Assembly (NCBI GenBank): GCA_949317995.1
Contig: OX439036.1
Span: 26,619,854-26,683,853 of the forward strand
Direction of reading: 5' to 3'
Source of the DNA: Acholoe squamosa
Taxonomy: Eukaryota > Annelida > Polychaeta > Phyllodocida > Polynoidae
DNA length: 64,000 nucleotides
Of the stretch, positions 1-13,700 are shown one piece after another. Made by a program: the position numbers and the translations under genes. Each line of letters begins with the position of its first letter. Within the stretch, counting starts at the first letter, position 1. Under the pieces are notes generated by a model. It saw only the letters and a list, made by a program, of their open reading frames with translations, did not search any database and was not told the DNA's origin.

Positions 1-60
1 TGGACCCTAGAGAGACCCTAGACCCAAGAGATACCCTAGACCATAGAGAGCCCCTAGAGA
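1..60. repeat. Short degenerate tandem repeat (GACCCTAGAGA-like)
   Basis: Four imperfect copies of a 14-19 bp unit containing GACCCTAGA or ACCCTAGA run from the window edge. One further copy (TTGGACCCTAGAGAGAC) lies at 193-209. The array probably extends outside the window. Confidence 0.7.
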
Positions 61-364
61 CTGTCACCAGTGTATAATATATCTAACTATAATATCTTAT
101 ATGACAATGGACCTTTATGAGAGTAACTTAGCCTGTTAATATCAACATCTTTCTCTATTAAAGCTGAGGTCTATGGTACAATCACTAGCGATTGGACCCT
201 AGAGAGACGCTCAACTTTGGTCCCATGCTGTGGAATTAAAAATGATATTTAAGCTACCCGCATTATTGGACTATAAGCCCCAACACCTGTACTAAAACTT
301 CTTAGGCTGGTCCAAAATATTCTTTAGACCCCCCTTGCAGCCCAGATAATGGCGATTCATGATT

Positions 365-495
365 ATTGGTCACATGTATATAGGGCAGGCCTGTGTGAGA
401 TAAAAGCACAGTAACACATGTAAACACAGGGCAGGCCTGTGTGAGATAAAAAAAAAAAAAAAAAACACACAGTAACACATGTATACAGGGCAGTC
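365..495. repeat. Two-copy direct repeat with internal poly(A)
   Basis: The block AGGGCAGGCCTGTGTGAGAT followed by A-rich sequence and CACAGTAACACATGTA occurs twice in tandem. The second copy has a 19-base A run in place of the short one. Confidence 0.8.
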
Positions 496-3412
496 ACACA
501 TATGCACTGGATCATGTACACAATATGTTTCAGCTGGGATGTTTGGTCAGCTAATATTAAACCTCAATGAAGGTCGGTGACAGATCGAATCTTATTGGAC
601 AGAGGTCAGTGGGATTGGAGATTATAAATGTAAGGTTCCGTTTGTCAGCATATATCGTGCCGGGTTATACACATCTAATATCTGACAAAATGGAGCAAAG
701 TTTGATGGAATTTTAAAAATGCCGGTTTAAGGATATTCCCTATTTAGAATGCATTCCATAGAAAGACCTGGTGGTTTCTCATTTCCACAACCTAAACCCT
801 CTGCCTTAAGTTGTGGTGTCTGAGTCTGTCTCTTGCATGAGTGTCGGCAGGCACGTTATCCTAAGTACTATGGAACATATTTCATCAAACATTGTGTATA
901 AAACACGAATAATACCAGCATCCCTTTTCATGTAACGCTCAGCTTGGTATCAACTGAAGGCTTAATGTGTGGTATCCTACCTACAGATCTTTATTTGCCG
1001 TATCTGAATTAACCATTAAGATGGTAGTCTATACCTTAAATGAGTGCGGTGGTTGGGAATAGTAGAGGCAGTCTGTGAACACAAAGCCTTGGGCGGCATT
1101 TAAGGATGCTGAGTAGCTAACAAAGGGGAGGTGGTGTCCAATCTAATCCTATAATCACCATTATAGACACTAAGTCTGCCTTATCTCTGTTTCTCCTCCT
1201 ATTTTTAAGCCATCCACTGCTATGATGGCGCGGCAACCAATGTGTCTGAGAGCAGGAATTCTGACTGTTTACTGCTTCACCAACTGGAAGTCAACTTAAG
1301 CCCACCAAGTGTCTGTGGGTGGTACCAACATTAAACTTAGAAACCAAGTTTAAAATAAATCAATATGTCCAACCATTAAGTAAAGGATAGAAGAAAACAG
1401 GAATCCATTCATAATCAGCTGGGCTTACAGTCAAGTCAAGCATAGCGAAAATTTGAATTAGTGTATATACAATCTCAGAGGGAAAGTTGGACATAATCGA
1501 GTATATATATACAACACTACCGAATCTTTCCAAAGGCAAGGGCAGAATATATACAAATTTCTGAACCATTTTCTAATATACATGGAAAGTCCATCTATAG
1601 TTAAGAAGATGTATGCGTGTTATGGGCGAAAGTAGTTACAGCAGATAAAAGCATCCCCAATTGAACGTTGATAACATGAATGAGAAAAGCCATTTTAAGG
1701 TATGTACAAGTCCACCCCATTGAGAGAGATCTGCTGGCCAACACCTCCTGTACCCGCCAATAATGATGAATGGGAGCAGCTGCCAGTATACTTGGCAAAG
1801 GTGAATGAACCAGTAAGAACCATTGAGACCCCCTTTTCATACATACCTCTGACTCCTCTGACCTGCGTACTCCTATCTTGTCTTATATATAACGTGTATA
1901 GGAAATGTCCATGGCATCTCAATGTACTCCTTAAATCCTAACCCCCAAAACATACAACTCTTACAAAGGACTGTTAATTAACCTAAAAGGGAAGATGGCA
2001 GATGAAAACTGATATTGTAGGATTTGCAATACCAGAGACAAACCAAACTGGGATAACTTGGAAATGTAGTTTGATTTTATACTATTCCTTGTAGGACCCT
2101 GTTTATAAGTACACTTTAGCCAGGTTGGCTGTTTCTAAAACTTTCAACTCACTGGCATTTCTCTGTAAGCTTCTAGGTGACCCGTAAAAGCGACCATGTA
2201 GGACCATAGCCGAATCCAAGAACAACCTTTTTCGCGGTCACTATATATAGTGGAAACTAATCTTAAATACCAAAATATTTTGTAAGATAAGTATCAAAGA
2301 TATATTCAGTACCTTCATAGAACTTACAAAATACATTTTATGTACGAGCTATGACTTCACACACAGCAATTAATGGTTGTTCACGACATTTTGGTTGCCA
2401 ATTGATGCCTGATTCCGGCCTACCAACAGCTCAGTTCTGCCATGTTACCTGACACGGGTCTCTGCCAGCTACACTTAGTAACCCGTGTGACCTATGCAAT
2501 ACAAGCCAACCAGTCAGACCCAGCTACTCACGGCATCTCTCAATATTGGCAACCCAATCACTCTTTTAAAGGCGTGTACTGGTTACCACAGTAGTGTTTT
2601 TCAACCTTCCTAGAATCGGCCAACTCTACTTTTAGATTTTCTCTTCCTAAATTTGAACACTGATACTCTGGTTAATACAAAGTTGAAATGCGCAACCCCA
2701 CGCTGTTTTATTTTGTTAAAAGCTTGTCAATTTGTCATTTCTTCCGAGGACTTAAGCCGAGCAATCTCTTTATTGACCTGAACTTGAAGGAGAGACATTT
2801 CTTAAACACTTCATCAGGAAGGCAGTACTGGAGTAGCCATAATTATGTGCACTATGGAATTAAATCCAGGCTGACCATTGACCACATGACAATGCTTTTT
2901 AAATGCGACTGTGATACAGTCTCAGAATTCCCGTCCAGTGCAATCATACTCCTGGAACACTACCATGATATAGCAATTTTGATAAATTAGTTACAGTGGA
3001 ACCCTGGCCAATTTCCCGAAACACGTTCCCTTGTATATATACCTTCGCAGGGAGCGGTTACAGCGGAACCCACTTCCCTCCCCAACCAAATACCTGAAAT
3101 ATCTCCCCATGTAATACTTAAAGACCATAAAGTGTGTTGTGTGTTGGTATGTGATTGGCTCAGGCCTGACTTTTATCCACCACATTAAATGAGAGCTATA
3201 CTGACTGCACTTGGTCTTTGGAGTAATCTTTTTTCCTATTTCACAAAGGAAGCAGTTTTCGGGTTACTTCTATCATGGACCTGTACAGTACACATATTGT
3301 GTAGTTCTATATTTCTATTTATAGCCCTTTGGGTGTAAACATTCCTGCGAATTGTGCCGAAATTCCAGTGAGCAGTCACTGTAAGCTGCTTGATAGTATG
3401 GTAAGTACTCAC

Positions 3413-3609
3413 CTCAAGGATCTCGTCGCCGACCCGCAGCCGGCCGTCATTGGCTACAGCACTGTCTGCATGGATCCCACAGACAAAGACAGACATGACG
3501 CTCAGGTCCCTGTTACCTGCCAGGCTAACCCCGAGGCCATTACTGCCCCTGTCCAGTTCAATCAAGTGTAGCTCGCCGTTAAGCTCGCCATACTTCTTGA
3601 CGATTTTAT
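3413..3609 (-). CDS. MPDZ: MPDZ/PATJ-like exon: first half of PDZ8
   Basis: The acceptor is TTTCACCTTGTATTTTGCAG|AT in phase 1 and the donor is GAG|GTGAGT in phase 0. The product is [60 protein letters not shown] and DEILE. [13 protein letters not shown], NGLGxSLAGN and MSVFVxGI are almost identical to vertebrate PDZ8. GLGVS is the peptide-binding loop. The second half of the domain (helix B and last strands) was not found between 1 and 3412, so the next exon should lie beyond the window. Confidence 0.95.
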
Positions 3610-4329
3610 CTGCAAAATACAAGGTGAAACAGAGGTTATTTTCAACTTAAAGTGCAATTTCTATCAATTATAGATAAGTCCCAGGCAGTTGACTAGAGCT
3701 CAGGAAGGCTCTTGACAAATAACGTCAATATTTATGAATGTATGTATTACATGATTCCCCTGATGACGATGAAATGTATGGACAAAATCACTAACTACAG
3801 GAAGACTGGTGTAGATGAGGAGGATTCATTACCATTACTATTCCTATCCCCACGATGACAGAAACCATCATCATGCCAGATGACCAGGTGCTATAGTAAG
3901 TATGACACCCTCCATTCGCAAATACAAAAAGAGGGATTACATTTGGATCCCTAACCAGTGAATAATGCATCAGCAGTCTACTGCCTGCCTTGTTTGTGCT
4001 GAGTACAAGGGTTCTTCAGAGACCATACAACGCCCACCCACGCCCCCTCACTGCATGATTAGATGCTTCAGTGTGTTATGGGAAATGAGAAGCCCCACAG
4101 AGACCAATATGAGGGATAGGCGCCAGGCAAGCAGGCTGATTCATGTCATGCTTACTGTGCTATATTGTTTATAACCGTGGCACCCATGACATATGTAAAT
4201 ATGGCTTTTCTATGTATGTGTGCTTGGCTACTCTTCATGAATTTGTATAGACAGTGGACATAAAACCATAATCAACAATCTCATTTTGAGGAAGCATTTG
4301 CCAATGTACTTTTATACCATCAATATTCT

Positions 4330-4403
<74 letters not shown>

Positions 4404-4998
4404 TATATGGCTACTTCCGTGGGAAGGGATACTGGTTGGATCTAACATTATAATATAGGATAGGTTTCATCAAGTCAACTAACATCTCTATACGTACTTC
4501 CGGTGATCTGATTAAGGAAACTCAAACTACAATTCATCGTTATAAATTCAACTAGAGTGTTTCAAAGGGATATCCATAGAAAAGAACCCCCTTTGTGGTT
4601 CCTGGCAGTGTAACTAGAAAGACGGAAATTTGACCTTGCTAATGCCGTTACATTGTTAAGGCAACAATGGTTACATGCCCTGTAGTGCTACCACCCTGCA
4701 TGTTATATCATACACCTCTCATATCAACTCCCCGCACGTTCTCATCTGGAAGAATGTTGACATATTTCACATAACCTTAAACCCCTTATGTAATGCATAT
4801 TTGGCTATGTGGAACTAATTAAGAGAGAGTTTACCCTCACCCCCACAAGTGATACCTCATTTCTGATCCCGCTGATTTTTGTTTCCATATACCTGCAGAT
4901 ATTGTATATTATGTATGTGGTTGGCTACAATGTGATGATACCAAAAGATACAAGATATTCTATATGTTCATCTGGTAAGATCTTCTTTTTCACTTATG

Positions 4999-5054
<56 letters not shown>

Positions 5055-5107
5055 GTATATATATGTATATATATATATGTATATATATGTATATATATAT
5101 ATGTATA

Positions 5108-5183
<76 letters not shown>

Positions 5184-7616
5184 GGGTTTTGAAGAAATAT
5201 CCAAGAGGGGTTTTGAAGAAATATCCGAGATGGTGCTCCTGTCCCTTTTCTGGGGTAGTATTTGAGATTGATCTTATAGGATAGAAGCCTGAAAAGTCTA
5301 AGACTCACCCCCTTTTATTAATGTTAAATCATTTTCTTATTGGATCTGAACAAATCACAAAGATGACCAATTTAACCTTCAAATATCCGAGATTTCGGAT
5401 ATATCCTGGAGAACTCCAGAAACAAGAATTGAGTCCTTAAAATTCAACAGACCCTGTCCTGTAAGCGCAATTCAACACTGAAAATAAGGGGGGGTCATCC
5501 CCTAGAACAATTTTGAATATCTTTAAGCCGAATAGTGCATTCTCAAGCTTTTTAAGGATGACTGATACCCTCAGATCAATTTTACAAAGACCCCCCCCCC
5601 AATATAAATGATAAAATCAAATCTCATTGGATTTGGACGAATCATAAGAGTGAGCATAGTACTGGTAGATCTTGAGAAAACTGATAAAAACTGAGGGGTT
5701 TCCATGTATGAAATCAGCAGGAACATCATATATGGTAACTTGTTAGGGCTGGTGGTCGCAAACAGTACCAGTCGATATCTAGATATGACAAGGTGGCCTT
5801 CCAGTACCAGCCCAGCGGAAAGCCCACGTATAAACCAATATTACTTCTACCTATCATGTTGGTAGTCAGGACCTATGGTTTATATATGTGCACTCCAGGA
5901 CGATAACACATGTTATATAGCTTAAATGGACGATGCTTTGGCATTTCCCTTTCGGTGCTTATAGTGCCCCTTACAGCGCCAAAGGAGTAAGCTACTGTAG
6001 AGCCAAATCCTGAAGGGCCCTTTCTTTCCATGGCTAAAATTGACTTTGCAGTTGTAACAACATAAATTCCAAGATGTTGCAAATAACACGTATTCAGTTT
6101 TTCCTGTAAATGTAAATAATTTTCAAGATTCATACGATAAGGTGATAAAGTACCCAAAGCTTAAACTCCCCGGTTTAACTCATACGATACAGGTTGAAAA
6201 CCTGTATCGTGTGAAATTTTCTTTTAGAACTTAACCATGATCATTTTAAATATTTTACACCATCATATCTGCAAACAGGCCACAATAGATTTTCTCCACT
6301 AAGCCTAAAAATCAAAGGAAGTTTAACAAAATTTGATAATGAGCAGTGTGTGAGTTGCCCACATAAACCTACCCCAAGCTTGATGACTCGCCACACCATA
6401 TGCTTTGTATACACCCAAGGCCTTTGTGCTAGGAAGTCATGATAGAATAGATAATGAGAGGACGTCCTTCACTGACCGGTGCACTATGGTAGTGATATCC
6501 CCAGGAGAATGAGAAGGACAAGTTGATAAGATATCTGTTATCTGGTAACACTGTGAGGGGTTGTTCTTCGTGCACACACTCTAATATGTCAAACACTATA
6601 GTACTGTAGAGAAGTCTAGATAGCAATAGCACAAGACAGAACACAGAGGTAGTGTAGACCAGGGAGGCTATATAGTTCTTATGGACTCCCTGTGTAGACT
6701 AGGGAAGCAGGAGACAGAAGAGCACTTGTCACATCATGGCAATGGCATGACAAGAGGACATTGAGCCACCCTGACAGGGGAGGCCAGGTCATACACCTTA
6801 GCTTGAGAGGTGAGGTTTAAACAGGAAGTTCAATGACCCGTAAACCAGAAAGAACATGGCCCTTTATTACAAAAGGCAGGGTACATTCTAACCAATAGAG
6901 TCTATAAAACAGCAGATAAGGTCATAAAACTGCTCACATGGTCTCACGGTGACCAGAACGTGAGTGGCATGTGCTCATCCCCCAAATAGGCGGATCACAA
7001 TAATCAGCTCATTCCCCTTCAGGATCATGGCCTGATCAGCGCTAATCCTCTCTACCTAAGACCCACTGCCTCTCCTCCTGGCATAGCACACCTGTAAAAT
7101 CTGCGTCATATCTAGGGGTCGTGTGACCCTTATTAGCTTGGGATATAGCTGAAGAGGAATATTTTCAGCTACTTTTTTAGAAAGAGTTAGTGTCAGTTTT
7201 GAGTTTTAAGTCTGAGTTTTAATAATATTTTATTTGGCAAGGCAAACTTAACTGGATTCAGTTCATCAAGTGTGCTAACAGTTGGCTAATATACATCAGT
7301 ATGTTAGGGTCCAGTCTCTCCATCATTGGTGGCTTCAGTTCCTTGCTGGTCATCTCCGACACAGGACTGGCTAGTAGACACTTAATGTAACTTGATACAA
7401 TACTTGACCTGGCACCTAGGACACAATGCTGCTGGCAATGGCTGACTTGGTAAGGGATGGACAAAAGGGGTAATGGCGTACTGTATGTAGCCAATCGCCC
7501 AAGTGGATGGCAGACCGGGGGTATTTGCTATAGAAACAGGCCGATTGCGGCTGTAGGCGTCACATGTTTTATTGCCGGAGGCTGCTTGGTGGGCAGACAC
7601 AGCCTGGGTGGTAGAA

Positions 7617-7702
<86 letters not shown>

Positions 7703-10622
7703 CACCTTTGAGAACATGGAAACGGGCAAACATAAAAGTCTATATTATAGTCTAGGCAGTTAGAAATGCCTGGCGGTGGAGTTTAACGAGTGTTGAAGCG
7801 ATTGAACTCGCAAGTAACTTGGAAAGTATAGGTCTGGCTCTTTTGGCAAAAATCATTGTCATTGTCATTGTCAAGAAGAAACATACTCCATACGTATTGC
7901 GGCCGCCATTTTGGATTTTGCCGAACTCAAATTGTTTCATTGAGAATTATGCTACTACAATGATTTTATTGTTATGTTTTTAAATAAGAAACATAGAGAA
8001 ATGTCCAATATAACCATAGAAGGGAAAAAAACATGCAATATATGATTTCTATTCAAAGTTCATCATGTGTATGACACCTGATCCGCCCAGAGCTGACACC
8101 CTAAGCTGACACCTCCATAGAAAAGCATTGAGTGCGCAAATCATCTTGCACCCATTTTGACATGACATACTTTTTGTAACCTTGATATCAGAAAGATAAG
8201 GACCAATTAACAGGTAACTATTACATCTCATAACACATTTTATTTTCTCTCATATTTTAACATTTTGATGTTATATGAGGGTAAAGTGACAGTCCCATCC
8301 ATTTTGAATTCTTAATTTTCACCATGGCACCCACCTGTCTCTGAAAACTTGGAAAAGTAAGTATTATAATGGGATGTAATAGACGCATAGGGAAATATCT
8401 TTTCTGGGACGGAGGAGGCGGGGGGGGGGGTTCAGAAGGAGACATGCCGATTGTGGCGGTAATACCAGTACGGCCAAGATGACTTGCTCTGTACAAGGGA
8501 ATGGCTGAATGTGACCGCTTCTACCTTCCACCCATTGATTAGGCAGCCTGCAAAGGGTCCATAAGTGGATATCTTTGTCCTATTCGCTTCAGCACACCAT
8601 TTGGTATTCCAAGCTTTAGGAAGCCACACACAACACTGCCAACAGACCATATTGGCTTCCTCCTGTCTCGCCCCCCCCCCTTTGCCCAGGAAGGCCATGC
8701 GGCTTCCTATTGTTTAAAAGTAGCACTTTGTGTGCTATTTAAGATGCTTATCACTGGGCATCTTGGAAGCAAGAAGGATGGCCTAAACGCCTAAAGCAAT
8801 TGGAAGACAGAAGTTAGGTCTCTAGCACGTGTCAAATTCTGCCGTTTAATTCAAAGATATCTGTACAATATTTCAGCAGCTCTAACAATGTATTGGGATC
8901 ACATATGCATGTTTTTCTTTCAAAAGATAGTCTTTGGTGGTGAATTTTAGTTGAAGTTCGGACTTAAGACTGAAGCTTCCACTTCTGCCTATCTCAATAC
9001 CATATTCATCTAATATGAGTGGCATGGTTTGGGATCTTTGTGCACTTTATTCTCTGTCCCTGACCATGTCTGTGGTAGATCTTTCACTCCCTGCCCCGCT
9101 ACAGAACTACATGTGCCATAAAACCCACGTATAAGGCACACCTGGGGGTCAATGATTAGCACTTCGATGCTAATTTAATGTAAATAATTATACCCCACCT
9201 ATATAGTACACCCTGACTTTGGCAAGGTTCTATAAGGTGCACCATGGGATTCATTCTCTTGGTGAAACCGCGCCTTATATCTGAGTTAGTACAGTGCTAC
9301 ACTTTTTATTGTGATTTATGCCCATTCGTGTGCTCCTTGCCTTACTTGCCCAACATGTAATTATAAAACTATACCCGGGACTATACTATTTCCAATCAAA
9401 GTGTAGGACTGTCAGTATTTCCCCTATCCACGCATGTAATAGCCATAACGGCTGACGTCTGTACATCATTCAGAATGATTTAACAATATAATTTTGTATC
9501 AAATTCGGGATACGGACTCTCGATATACAAGACCCCAAGACATGCTCAAGATATCTAATAACCAATATCTAATAACCAATAATGTGTTCATAACCAGGAA
9601 AACTCCCAATTAATCATGGTACCAGGACGAGCCAGTATATTCCTCTCGCTATTTCATATCACTAAGCATCTAAAATGCCGTAAACAAACAAATCCATCTA
9701 AAGACTTCCACATGGGTGTGATATGATACTCCATGAGCTACGGTATAGGGCATGGCAGTGAAGGATTGGTCGATCAGTTTTATATAATACCGGCAGAGTG
9801 CCTACATACAGCTATCAGCACCAACTGGCAGGTGCGGAGAGATAGTAGGTGACAAGGGAATACTAGTAGTATATGGAGAGTAAGATTAGCAGCGGGCATT
9901 GGAAAGGAACCCGATAGTCATTTTATACATTTTTTGTTTCTCCTATTTTACAAGCCTGAACAGTTCATGATATGGCGAAAGCTGGTATGAATCTCTCACT
10001 CTGTGGGTGTGAGAATCAATATAGAGGGGGAGAGGTGGCGGAAGTGCTCCACCCCCTCAGGGGTATAGGATCAGTATGGAGGCTGAGAGCTGCTCTCCTG
10101 GAAGCTGCTCTAGCTGCTGGTCGACACGAGGTTAAATAGAGTCGCCATTGGTCGCACCGACCGCTGATGTTATCATGATAAGGCAGGTGGTGGCGACCTG
10201 CCTCTCCTCACGTCACACGTCTCGACACTGATAAGGTCTGCACACATAAAGGGCCGTCAGTAGTCGACCATGGGCAGCCATCATGCTACAAAAACCCTTC
10301 TCAAGGGATACTTTCATGAGCACATTCCACCCTTTAGCCGTATATCATACAAGACAACAGACACACACGTACATGTACACGTCAATGACTAACATGACCT
10401 CCCCTGGCTCTCACACTAGTATTATGCTCCTTTGTATCATTTCCTGCTCCCTCAGGAGATTACCAAGCCAATACGTGATAAGGGAATGCCAGAGAGCAGA
10501 AATTCTTATCATAATCTAAGACATGGCGGGGGATCTGTCAGGGACGTGACTGATACTGTACTGACTATGGGAGATCCCGTAACACCTAGTGCTACTATCA
10601 CTTAGAACCTTCCTGAACTGAC

Positions 10623-10704
<82 letters not shown>

Positions 10705-13700
10705 AGGTAAACCAGAAATGTTAAAGCGCCAGGGGTGGCTTGCAGACATTTTCATAGTCGGGGTACATGCCTGTGTATGATGTTTTTACAGTTCTCCTCA
10801 GAGGAAAGTTACGATCAACTATTGATAGAAGGGTTAGTTCCAGAACCCAGATTGAACAATGTATTCATCATCGTATACAGTGATAAGGAAAGCTTTGAAA
10901 TCACACTGGGTTTGCAAAACGTAACAAGGGGATGTGTTCCTATGTTAGGTATTGTGTGATAGCTGGGTAGAAGTCATGTGTTCCCTAGTTAGGTATTGTG
11001 TGATAGCTGGGTAGAAGTCAGGTAACAAGCTCTTCCTCTAATTCAATAGAGGTTAGGTTCTCAATGTATACGTGGTAGGAAATGATAGGCTAGACCTTGT
11101 CATACACGTTACAAATAGGCACATTATAAAACTCCTTATTGTTATCATATGCATGCATCTATTTCAATTGTAAATTCCAAAATCTGTTTAATTCCTTGCA
11201 GCACTAAATCCCCTTCATCTAAATTGGTAAGAAATCAAGTCAGTTCATCTTTCAGTAGGGACAGGCAATCTACCGGAAATCACGGAAATGTGGTATGTGG
11301 TTTGAAATGCACACGTCGATAGATAGATTAGGAATCTATTTATGCAGCTATGGCATTGAGGTCGTTCTCAGAAAAGAGTGGGTGTCCACTGAAAAGCTTG
11401 GGATCGTGATACACAACATGAAAAGTAAACTATGATAAACGAAACAATATTGCTCCTACTAAATGCTCCATGATGAGGGAAGCACAAGAGAAACATATAT
11501 AATACCTGCAAGCTGTATAAACAGTCCAACTAGGTTGTAGTGTACAAGTCACTCTGATTCTACACTGCATATCAATATGCATACCGATAAAAGTGATCCA
11601 TCCCCTCTTCCTTCTCACCGGAAGCCGATCGAGTCGCTCAGCGAGCAACTCGGGGGTAATCTGAGTCCGCTCATACTGGATTTACCTGTGAGTCGGTGAG
11701 CGCAGGCCGGTTACATGGTCAGCAAGCTTCCGCCCCAAGGTCGGCAGCGGCGGAAGTGGGAGGTAGTTTGAGCTGTTCATTGATGGATAAAAGCTCAGAT
11801 ACAGGGCTCTGTCACACGCACCTTGTTCTCACTACTAAAGCACGTTTTATGGTGTACTAAGTTTTCAGAGTTCACGCTATCACCAAATCCTTCTCTGGAC
11901 ATGTACGTCATTGCAGTGAGACTGAACATTGCACTTTGCAGTCCACTACGTGCGTTAATTGCTTCATCAGCACTAATTATCATGTTGGGTGCTCCTTTTT
12001 TTAGCCCGGTGCATTCTGCACCACTGGGACTCGACCATGACCAAAGATCCCAATGGCCTTACGACCACAGGCGGAAAACAACCCACAGCTTGTTCTCGCT
12101 GACCCAGAGGATCAACCTAACATTGGTTTCAGCTAAAATGTGAATTTAATTACCATCTGGTGACGGCGACAATATTCTACTGCTGCCTCATTACCCGGAA
12201 GCTCGGCTGGGGTTTCAGCCCAGTCCTCAACGTCCGCGCCATTGACATGTGGACACCTGAGGCCGCCCACCCCGTGGAGGATAACTAATGCCCAGGATTT
12301 TAGTCAGTACACATCATTAGCATGCTACAGCATAGAGATGACCATGCCAAATAGCAACAGCAACGTGTCAGTTACACATCATTAGCATGCTACAGCATAG
12401 AGATGACCATGCCAAATAGCATCAGCAACGTGTCAGTTACACATCATTAGCATGCTACAGCATAGAGATGACCATGCCAAATAGCATCAGCAATGCATCA
12501 GTTACACATCATTAGCATGCTACAGCATAGAGATGACCATGCCAAATAGCATCAGCAATGCATCAGTTACACATCATTAGCATGCTACAGCATAGAGATG
12601 ACCATGCCAAATATCATCAGCAATGCATCAGTTACACATCATTAGCATGCTACAGCATAGAGATGACCATGCCAAATAGCATCAGCAATGCATCAGTTAC
12701 ACATCATTAGCATGCTACAGCATAGAGATGACCATGCCAAATAGCATCAGCAATGCATCAGTTACACATCATTAGCATGCTACAGCATAGAGATGACCAT
12801 GCCAAATAGCATCAGCAATGCATCAGTTACACATCATTAGCATGCTACAGCATAGAGTAATTCATGACTAACATGTGAATGACCAAACAGTCAGTAATAT
12901 GTCAGTAACAGTCAGTCACAGGGTTTAATACAGTTAGTAACACATGTGGGGCCATATGTCATGAGGGCCAATGTTTATATGGAGCCACTTGTCCGTGGGG
13001 CCACTGGCAGTGGAGCCAAAAGTCCGTAGGGCCATTTGCCATATGGTCCAAATACTACAGATCCTAACTGATGGGCGGTCATCTGGTTCAGCCTAACAAG
13101 GCTGGACAGTGCACTGGTGGTCAGGTGCAAGGATCGGTGTTGTGAATTAACAGGATATATGAGTTTATTATGTCCACCCCTATGGGCTATCTGGTGGGGC
13201 AGTGTGGTTTCCACGTGATGCCATCAGATTTGAACAGGACTGGATTTGGTTATTGTTTAGTGAAGGCAGTATGAATATATTTACGTGTATACCTTATAAT
13301 AACAGTAGCGTCATGGTGTCACTGCCCTAAAAACCCTACGCTGGAAGCCAAGTTACGATGAAGATAACAAAGTTCTATATCTTCCACCTTTGACTCCCGT
13401 TTCATCCCATAAACTTAAAATGTTATTGTGGTTTGAAAAACATTCTGGGAACACACACCTCCTGATCACGAGAACATCAAATACCCACGGATTTGACCCT
13501 TTGTTTAAGCTTTGTTATGTGTCGATGTCCTCAAAAGTTCTGATGAGAATAATTTGCCGGAAGTGTCATGATTTAGGATGGTGAAACCTTGAATGGTGGA
13601 TGATAGAAGGCAACAGAGATATACCAAGGTTGTGGAATGTCCATTGGGCGCAGCCATTGTTGGAGCTTGTCACCAGCGAGTTATCACTGATACGAGTTAC

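Larger units (their letters stand above)
1..3412. other. Intron 3' of the PDZ8 exon
   Basis: No coding exon was found in this stretch. It holds short direct repeats at its start (GACCCTAGAGA-type, 1-60 and again near 193) and at 361-490. Small open frames here, such as 2688-2990 on the plus strand, lack any recognisable domain or splice context. Confidence 0.7.

Noticed and set aside
7382..7729. Open frames through the (TA)n tracts giving long IYIYIY peptides
   Set aside because: They are translations of dinucleotide repeats and occur on both strands.
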